Shown piece after piece: positions 15,421-19,780 of a stretch of DNA of 19,780 bases. Position 1 is the stretch's first letter, and each line of letters starts with the position of its first letter. The DNA is taken from contig DAVH01000040.1 in NCBI GenBank assembly GCA_002508545.1, positions 71,668 to 91,447 on the forward strand, given 5' to 3'. The notes below the pieces were generated by a model. It saw nothing but the letters and a program-made list of their open reading frames with translations. It was not told the origin of the DNA and did no database searches. Source of the DNA: Methanomassiliicoccus sp. UBA6. Its GTDB lineage: Archaea; Thermoplasmatota; Thermoplasmata; Methanomassiliicoccales; Methanomassiliicoccaceae. The position numbers and the translations under genes are program-made.

Positions 15421-15641
15421 GATAACATTAGCGCACTTGACGCAGGGGAAGCGGGGGTCAAAAATCATGCTGGACGTGCGCCGAGATCGAGCGGGAAGGG
15501 ATGATGCAAGGGTACGTTGCCGGTGCGAGTGCAGGGGACGAGGGGTAAGATGACAAAGTTTGGAAGCGGAGAAGAAGCCTAGAACGGGAGAACGCAAGTT
15601 TTGAAAAGGTGAAGAAGGTAGATAAGCGCAATATACTTACG

Positions 15642-15650
15642 TTTAATATA
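15642..15650 (+). promoter_or_regulatory. TATA box of hflX
   Basis: TTTAATATA matches the archaeal TATA consensus. It predicts transcription start near 15671, six bases before the GTG at 15677, so the mRNA would be near-leaderless. A purine-rich GGAAGGAAGG run lies between the box and the start. Confidence 0.6.
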
Positions 15651-15676
15651 GTAAGGAAAAGGAAGGAAGGAAAAAA

Positions 15677-16939
15677 GTGAAAAAGGAAAATTTTTCGAAG
15701 GACCTGCCGGTTGCGATCGTGACCTTGAGCGAGGACATCTCCGAGCTAGAGGACCTCGCCGGCTCGGCCGGCTACGGGGTGAGGTTCGAGATAATTCAAC
15801 GGCGGAACCGTCCCAACGCCAAGACCTTCGTGGGAAAGGGGAAGCTGGAGGAGATCAAGGACATACTGTCCTCGAGACCGGTCTCCGCGCTGATCTTCAA
15901 CGGCGAGCTCAAGCCGTCCCAGCATTACCTTCTGGAGAGCCAGTTGGGGGTGGAGTGCATCGACCGCATCCGCCTAGTGCTGAACATCTTCTCCGACCGC
16001 GCCTCGTCCCGGGAATCCCAGCTCCAGGTCCTCCGGGCCAAGCTGATCTACGAGATACCCCTCCTCAGGGAGTGGATCCACAACGCCAAGTCCGGCGAGC
16101 ACCCCGGTTTCCTCGGCGGCGGCGCCTACGAGACCGACGCCTACTACGAGCTGATCAGGCGGCAGCTCAGCCGGATCGACGCCGAGCTGCAGAGGCTTGA
16201 GATCAACCACCGCCTCCGCCGCCAGCAGCGGCGCAAGAGGGGGTTCAGCACCGTGGCCATCGCCGGCTACACCAACGCCGGAAAATCGTCGCTCCTCAAC
16301 GTCCTGACCTCGGAGAAGGTCCTCGTCGAGGATCGTCTCTTCTCCACCCTGGCCACCACCACCGGGCGGCTGGAGGGGGAGAACAAGCCCATCCTCGTCA
16401 CCGACACCATCGGCTTCCTGGGCGATCTGCCGCACTTCCTCGTCGAGTCGTTCAAGAGCACCATAGATGAGGTGTACTTCGCCGACCTCGTGCTCCTGGT
16501 CATCGACGCGTCCGATCCCATCGACGAGATCGCAAGGAAGATCGCCACCTCCCGGGAGATCCTCTTCCCCGAGGTCGACGCGTCCGCGCTGATCATCGTG
16601 CTCAACAAGCGCGACCTCGCCGCTGACCTGCAGGCCAAGGCAACCATGGTCATGGAAGCGATCCCGGCCCGCGAGGTCATCGCGGTCTCCGCGCGCACCG
16701 GGGAAGGCATCGAGGCCCTCCATGACGCCATAGCCCTGACCTTCCAGTACCCGGTGGAGATGCGTTTCCTGCTCCCTCACGGGGAGGGAGTGGAACCTTT
16801 CCTCTCCTGGCTTCACACCCACGCCGAGGTGGTGCAGGCGAAATACGGCGACGCGGTGGAGGTGCACCTCTTCTGTCAGGAGAAGGACCACTCGAACATC
16901 GTGAATCAAGTGGTGGCCTTGGGCGGCCAGGCAGCGTAA
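15677..16939 (+). CDS. hflX: GTPase HflX
   Basis: HflX is a ribosome-associated GTPase that binds the large subunit and in bacteria splits or rescues stalled ribosomes. The 420-residue protein has the N-terminal HflX domain with RPNAKTFVGKGKLEEI (about 45-60), the signature IFSDRASSRESQLQV (104-118) and the SGEHPGFLGGGAYETD linker. The G domain follows: G1 GYTNAGKSS (197-205), a threonine-rich G2 (STLATTTGRL), G3 DTIGF (243-247), G4 NKRD (310-313) and G5 SAR (338-340). A short C-terminal domain ends the protein. It starts at a GTG with an unusually A/T- and lysine-rich beginning (KKENFSK), right at the edge of the candidate origin. ORBs lie on both sides of the gene. Confidence 0.96.
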   Translation: MKKENFSKDLPVAIVTLSEDISELEDLAGSAGYGVRFEIIQRRNRPNAKTFVGKGKLEEIKDILSSRPVSALIFNGELKPSQHYLLESQLGVECIDRIRLVLNIFSDRASSRESQLQVLRAKLIYEIPLLREWIHNAKSGEHPGFLGGGAYETDAYYELIRRQLSRIDAELQRLEINHRLRRQQRRKRGFSTVAIAGYTNAGKSSLLNVLTSEKVLVEDRLFSTLATTTGRLEGENKPILVTDTIGFLGDLPHFLVESFKSTIDEVYFADLVLLVIDASDPIDEIARKIATSREILFPEVDASALIIVLNKRDLAADLQAKATMVMEAIPAREVIAVSARTGEGIEALHDAIALTFQYPVEMRFLLPHGEGVEPFLSWLHTHAEVVQAKYGDAVEVHLFCQEKDHSNIVNQVVALGGQAA

Positions 16940-17013
16940 CTTGGGCGTTCGAGGGGTAGGGACCGATGGGCCAGGTGAACAGACCTGATAACAGACCCGG
17001 TACCGCTACCCGC

Positions 17014-17032
17014 TCCAGTGGAAATAAAGGGG
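17014..17032 (+). repeat. Origin recognition box ORB3, inverted and distal
   Basis: The plus strand reads TCCAGTGGAAATAAAGGGG, matching ORB1 and ORB2 at 17 of 19 bases, followed by TCCCC. It lies in the 106-base gap between hflX and the two-TM gene, in the opposite orientation to ORB1 and ORB2 and about 1.6 kb away. The same gap contains GAGGGGTA near 16951 and a direct repeat of AACAGACC. Confidence 0.7.
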
Positions 17033-17045
17033 TCCCCCTCTTGCC

Positions 17046-17396
17046 TCACTTGACCCCGAAGTCCTTCTTCTTCACCGCAAGGCGCTCCTCGAAGTCCGCC
17101 GGGAGCCTCCAGGCGAGGTACTCGACGTCGTCGAGCCGCTTCACGAAGGCGGCCTTGCTCTTCTCTTCCATCAGCTTGTTGAACTTGCGCACGTTGATGC
17201 GATAGGATGCGAACCACAACGCCCCTATCGCCATCATGATCGCTCCGATACCCACGAGCCAGAATCCCCAGGGACCGACCTCGAGGAAGTAGTCGCCCAT
17301 GAGATCGAGCAGTCCCACGACCAGAAATACCGCGCCGGCCGCGAGGAGGGCCAGGGAGATGGCCGGGGCGTGCTGCACGGTGAATGGCTTAGACAT
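17046..17396 (-). CDS. Uncharacterised two-TM membrane protein
   Basis: From the ATG at 17396 this is a 116-residue protein with two hydrophobic helices (about 10-32 and 41-65) and a basic, charged C-terminal tail of about 50 residues (INVRKFNKLMEEKSKAAFVKRLDDVEYLAWRLPADFEERL). Both ends are predicted on the cytoplasmic side. The tail looks folded rather than random and may contact another protein. From memory the pattern resembles small archaeal DUF families seen in Thermoplasmata (possibly DUF3198), but I cannot confirm this. The minus-strand TATA-like GGCTTGAATAGG (17418-17429) would start transcription near 17398, giving a leaderless mRNA, which decides the start. A longer frame back to 17480 is unlikely. 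Its stop is 14 bases from ORB3. Confidence 0.7.
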   Translation of the reverse strand: MSKPFTVQHAPAISLALLAAGAVFLVVGLLDLMGDYFLEVGPWGFWLVGIGAIMMAIGALWFASYRINVRKFNKLMEEKSKAAFVKRLDDVEYLAWRLPADFEERLAVKKKDFGVK

Positions 17397-17417
17397 GGAG
17401 GCCCAAATCTGCGACGG

Positions 17418-17429
17418 CCTATTCAAGCC
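17418..17429 (-). promoter_or_regulatory. TATA-like element of the two-TM gene
   Basis: GGCTTGAATAGG on the minus strand lies about 25 bases before the ATG at 17396, the spacing expected for a leaderless archaeal mRNA. The match to the consensus is moderate. Confidence 0.4.
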
Positions 17430-17488
17430 TATCCACTCAGGTTGGATGTAGCGGAAACACATGATGCCCCGCGGGCCCATGGCGGAGC

Positions 17489-17842
17489 ATGCACGCCCTC
17501 CGCGCCAGCCCCACCGCGCTCCTGGCCGTGGCCTTCCTGTCCATCGCCGCGCTGATGGCCCTCTCCGACTTCGATCCCGAGGAGGCCTCCGGACTGAGGG
17601 ACCTGGACGACGAGGCCGCGACCCTGTCAGTGGTGGTCGTAGGGTGCCGCGCCTGCAACGGCGGCCATCTTCTCGAGATCTCCGACGGACTGGGCGGAGA
17701 GGCCACGGCCTTCTGCCCCGCCAGCCTCCTCCAGGAGCCGCTGCCCGATGGAACGGTCGTCACCATGACGGTGCGGCGCTCCCCCGACGACCCCGGCTTC
17801 CTGTTCGTTCAGGACATCGCGGAAGGCACAGGAAAGGATTGA
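17489..17842 (+). CDS. Membrane-anchored OB-fold-like protein of unknown function
   Basis: This 117-residue protein starts with a hydrophobic helix (about 8-26: PTALLAVAFLSIAALMAL) that acts as a signal anchor or signal peptide, then an acidic linker (SDFDPEEASGLRDLDDEAA). The remaining 70 residues have the strand pattern of a small OB fold: LSVVVVGCRACNGGHLLEISDG, GEATAFCPASLL, PDGTVVTMTVRRSPDDPGFLFVQDI. This is reminiscent of tRNA_anti-type domains. C53, C56 and C76 might form a metal site or disulfide. There is no good Shine-Dalgarno before the ATG at 17489. It is followed after 33 bases by tiaS on the same strand. I do not recognise a named family. OB folds outside the membrane are unusual, so nucleic-acid binding is not assumed. 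Confidence 0.7.
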   Translation: MHALRASPTALLAVAFLSIAALMALSDFDPEEASGLRDLDDEAATLSVVVVGCRACNGGHLLEISDGLGGEATAFCPASLLQEPLPDGTVVTMTVRRSPDDPGFLFVQDIAEGTGKD

Positions 17843-17875
17843 TATCTCCCTGGACCTACGGGGCACCGAGGCCCC

Positions 17876-19183
17876 ATGCTCATCGCCGCCGATGATACCG
17901 ACTCGTCCACCTGGATGTGCACCACGTTCCTGGCCACGGAGCTGGTGCGCGCGCTTCCGGACCTGGACCTGATCGGCCTCCCCCGGCTGGTGCGGCTGAA
18001 CCCGGCGGTGCCGTGGAAGACCCGGGGCAACGGGGCCATCTGCATCCGGATGGGACGGGGCATCGGGCAGCCCCGCCTGTGCGGGCGGATCGGCGAGCGT
18101 GACCTCTTCTGCTACGCCCGCTCCTCGGAGGAGCCGGACCCCGACGAGGTGATGGCCAGGTGCTGGCCGGTCGTCGAGAGATGGTCGCAGAAGGACGCCT
18201 CCGACCCCGGCCTGGTGGTGACCTCCCGGCCGCCCCGGCCGGAGCTGTACTGGCGCGCCGTCCGGGTCATCATCGATCGCGAGGAAGCGGTGAGCACCCT
18301 CCGGGAGGCGGGAGCGAGGACCTTCGAGATCAACTCTGGACGGGGGCTGATCGGCGCGGCCGCCGCGGCGGCCTGGAGGCCCATGGACCGCACCTACGAG
18401 GTGCTGGCATACCGCGAGCGGGAGCGGTGGGGGCGCGACCGCGACGTCTCCCGGGAGGACATCGCCCTGCTGGACCAGCGGTTCCCCTCGACCTTCAACA
18501 ACTACGAGCACCTCGCCGATCGCCCGGCCATCGTCCCCCATACCACCTGCCCGGTGCTCTACGGGATCCGGGGGGACTCGCCGCTGGAGCTGGTCCGGGC
18601 GTCGGCCTCGGTGGCCTCCGAACCGGTGGACCGGTGGATGCTGTTCATCACCAACCAGGGGACCGACGACCACATCATCACCGAGTGGGACCGCCTGGTG
18701 CCCAGCTCCTCGTACCTGGTGGAGGGCGTCCTCGAGACCCTGCCGGCGACAATCCCCGGCGGGCACGTACTCTTCGCGATGGGGACCCGGGACGGCAGGA
18801 TCGACTGTGCTGCCTATGAACCATCCAAGGGCTTCCGGGACATCGTCCGGCGGCTCCGGCCGGGCGACCGGGTCCAGGTGATGGGCGAGCTGCGCGAGGC
18901 GCCCCGCACCCTCAACATCGAGAAGCTCAACGTGCTGGAGCTGGCCCCGTCCCGGGTGAAGGTCTCCAATCCCTCCTGCCCGGCGTGCGGCAGGCGCACC
19001 AAGTCCGCCGGCCGCGGCCAAGGGTACCGCTGCCGGGAGTGCGGGATCAAGGGCCTGCGGGCGGAGACGGAGGAGGAGCCGCGGCAGCTGTCGCCGGGAT
19101 GGTACGAGCCCCCGGTGTGCGCCCGTCGCCACCTGTCGAAGCCGCTCAAGCGGATGGGCGTGCAATCGACCATCGTCGTATAA
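17876..19183 (+). CDS. tiaS: tRNA(Ile2) 2-agmatinylcytidine synthetase TiaS
   Basis: TiaS uses ATP and agmatine to convert C34 of the tRNA-Ile2 anticodon to agmatidine, so that the tRNA reads AUA codons as isoleucine. The 435-residue protein has the archaeal layout. The N-terminus carries the conserved acidic AADDTDS (4-10) with MCTT and LVRLNPAVPWKTRGNGA. The kinase-like middle has FEINSGRGLIGAAAAAAW. An OB-fold-like region lies at about 280-345 (LVEGVLETLP to GDRVQVMGELREAP). A C-terminal zinc ribbon has C368, C371, C386 and C389 (CPAC and CREC). It ends with RRHLSKPLKRMG, as usual. TTGATATC at 17839-17846 may be its promoter. T7 at 19196-19202 after the stop may terminate it. Confidence 0.97.
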   Translation: MLIAADDTDSSTWMCTTFLATELVRALPDLDLIGLPRLVRLNPAVPWKTRGNGAICIRMGRGIGQPRLCGRIGERDLFCYARSSEEPDPDEVMARCWPVVERWSQKDASDPGLVVTSRPPRPELYWRAVRVIIDREEAVSTLREAGARTFEINSGRGLIGAAAAAAWRPMDRTYEVLAYRERERWGRDRDVSREDIALLDQRFPSTFNNYEHLADRPAIVPHTTCPVLYGIRGDSPLELVRASASVASEPVDRWMLFITNQGTDDHIITEWDRLVPSSSYLVEGVLETLPATIPGGHVLFAMGTRDGRIDCAAYEPSKGFRDIVRRLRPGDRVQVMGELREAPRTLNIEKLNVLELAPSRVKVSNPSCPACGRRTKSAGRGQGYRCRECGIKGLRAETEEEPRQLSPGWYEPPVCARRHLSKPLKRMGVQSTIVV

Positions 19184-19198
19184 GATGACCGGCAGTTT

Positions 19199-19205
19199 TT
19201 TTATA
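19199..19205 (+). promoter_or_regulatory. TATA box of the thiolase transcript
   Basis: A run of seven T followed by ATA (19196-19205) forms a strong TATA element. Standard spacing predicts transcription start at about 19226-19229, exactly at the ATG of the 13-codon leader frame. The T run may also end the tiaS transcript. Confidence 0.6.
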
Positions 19206-19228
19206 CGCCAATCCCCTGGGCGTCCTGG

Positions 19229-19270
19229 ATGGGAGCACAGCTCCCGAAATACAGGAGCATGATCAATTGA
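19229..19270 (+). CDS. Putative 13-codon leader peptide before the thiolase
   Basis: A short frame ATG...TGA encodes MGAQLPKYRSMIN. Its ATG falls at the predicted transcription start, so it could be read leaderlessly. Its TGA overlaps the thiolase TTG (TTGA), the same overlap style that couples genes elsewhere in this window. A perfect 6-bp hairpin (GGGAGC-ACA-GCTCCC, 19231-19245) lies within it. Chance is a real alternative for so short a frame. Confidence 0.35.
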   Translation: MGAQLPKYRSMIN

Positions 19271-19780
19271 AGGAAGCGGTCATAATCGGCGCCGCCCGCA
19301 CCGCGGTCGGCAAGTTCGGAGGCTCGTTGAAGAACTATCCAGCACCCCACTTGGGGGCGGTGGCCATCACCGAGGCGTTGAAGAGGTCCACGCTGGAGCC
19401 CAAGGACGTGCAGGAGTGCATGATGGGCATCGTTCTTTCCGCCGGGACCGGGCAGAACCCCGCCCGGCAGGCTGCCCTGAAGGCCGGACTGCCGGTGGAG
19501 ATCGGCTCCCTGAACATCAACAAGATCTGCGGCTCCGGGCTGAAGACGGTCATGCTGGCCGCCTCCTCGGTGCGCTCCGGGGAGAACGACGTCGTGGTCG
19601 CCGGGGGAATGGAGAACATGAGCGCCGCCCCCTACCTTCTCATGGAGGGCCGCTTCGGCTACCGCCTCGGGGACAACAAGGTCATCGACCACCTGGTGCG
19701 CGACGGCCTGTGGGACGCCCCCACCGACCAGCACATGGGCAACACCGCGGAGATCGTCGCGGAGCGGCATAACGTCTCGG
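19267..19780 (+). CDS. Acetyl-CoA acetyltransferase / thiolase (5' part, runs off the window)
   Basis: The first 171 codons of a thiolase are present, starting at a TTG at 19267 with CAGGAG nine bases upstream. The protein begins KEAVIIGAARTAVGKFGGSLKN. It contains GTGQNPARQAALKAGLP, then the active-site loop NINKICGSGLK with the nucleophilic cysteine at about residue 88, and VVVAGGMENMS, all typical of acetyl-CoA C-acetyltransferases. The segment DGLWDAPTDQHMGNTAEIVAE matches the bacterial-type biosynthetic thiolase branch rather than the short archaeal type partnered with HMG-CoA synthase and a DUF35 protein. It condenses two acetyl-CoA, or cleaves acetoacetyl-CoA. The C-terminal catalytic His and Cys lie beyond the window. 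The frame is open to base 19780. Confidence 0.95.
   Translation, partial: MKEAVIIGAARTAVGKFGGSLKNYPAPHLGAVAITEALKRSTLEPKDVQECMMGIVLSAGTGQNPARQAALKAGLPVEIGSLNINKICGSGLKTVMLAASSVRSGENDVVVAGGMENMSAAPYLLMEGRFGYRLGDNKVIDHLVRDGLWDAPTDQHMGNTAEIVAERHNVS

Larger units (their letters stand above)
15235..15676. other. Candidate chromosomal replication origin (oriC)
   Basis: This gene-free stretch between the divergent cdc6 and hflX genes has the features of archaeal origins. It sits beside an orc1/cdc6 gene and holds two near-identical origin recognition boxes (15269-15287 and 15402-15420). Between them lies an AT-rich segment at about 15305-15357 (runs such as TATAATTTAG and TTTTTCTTTAG), a candidate unwinding element in an otherwise very GC-rich genome. 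A second AT- and purine-rich stretch (15600-15690) leads into hflX. Repeated G-rich words lie at 15321, 15442, 15506 and 15531. No convincing protein or RNA gene was found here. Confidence 0.75.

Noticed and set aside
15349..15597. 82-codon minus-strand frame in the origin region with a PCVKC motif
   Set aside because: It runs through ORB2 and the G-rich repeats, has one CxxC only, a basic low-complexity composition and no recognisable family. The ORB and repeats explain the sequence better.
17627..19165. 512-codon minus-strand frame opposite tiaS
   Set aside because: Antisense shadow of a certain gene. The composition is Arg/Pro/His-rich without any family pattern.
1..19780. CRISPR arrays, transposons, tRNA or rRNA genes
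   Set aside because: No regularly spaced repeats, transposase, terminal inverted repeats or RNA gene signatures were seen on either strand. The window is core chromosome.

Overview
This window is archaeal. It encodes a complete archaeal/vacuolar-type (A1AO) ATP synthase operon, an Orc1/Cdc6 replication initiator, the small subunit of the archaeal D-family DNA polymerase (DP1), the archaea-specific tRNA-Ile2 modification enzyme TiaS and an S26B-type signal peptidase with a Ser-His-Asp site. PolD points to the Euryarchaeota in the broad sense. The high GC content, overlapping genes and near-leaderless starts behind TATA boxes would fit a GC-rich Thermoplasmatota or methanogen-related lineage, but the genus cannot be read from the sequence alone.

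Layout. 1-122: tail of a zinc-ribbon protein. 201-1336 (minus): a TIM-barrel sugar-phosphate isomerase/epimerase-like gene translationally coupled to a UPF0201 gene. This pair diverges from DP1 (1405-2859, plus) across a short region with two perfect palindromes. 2863-3825 (minus): a CaCA-family cation/Ca2+ antiporter. 3862-12344 (minus): the ATP synthase operon in the order H-I-K-E-C-F-A-B-D, followed by a 50-residue single-TM protein whose TTG start overlaps the atpD stop. One good TATA box precedes atpH. 12494-12970 (minus): dCMP deaminase. 13077-13964 (plus): signal peptidase. 13996-15231 (minus): orc1/cdc6.

15235-15676 holds no convincing gene and looks like a replication origin. It has two near-identical origin-recognition-box (ORB) motifs on either side of an AT-rich stretch, plus further G-rich repeats. 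hflX (15677-16939, plus) follows. A third ORB, in the opposite orientation, lies just beyond hflX at 17014-17032.

After it come a two-TM protein (minus), a membrane-anchored OB-fold-like protein (plus), tiaS (plus) and the first 171 codons of a thiolase that runs off the window. The thiolase has a TTG start and is preceded by a putative 13-codon leader ORF whose stop overlaps that start.

Functional themes. The ATP synthase genes build one membrane machine using or making the ion gradient. Orc1/Cdc6, DP1 and dCMP deaminase serve replication and dNTP supply, and lie within about 14 kb of the candidate origin. TiaS and HflX serve translation. The most interesting element is the candidate origin with its asymmetric, hflX-spanning set of ORBs. 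Next are the small ORF at the end of the ATP synthase operon and the leader ORF in front of the thiolase.
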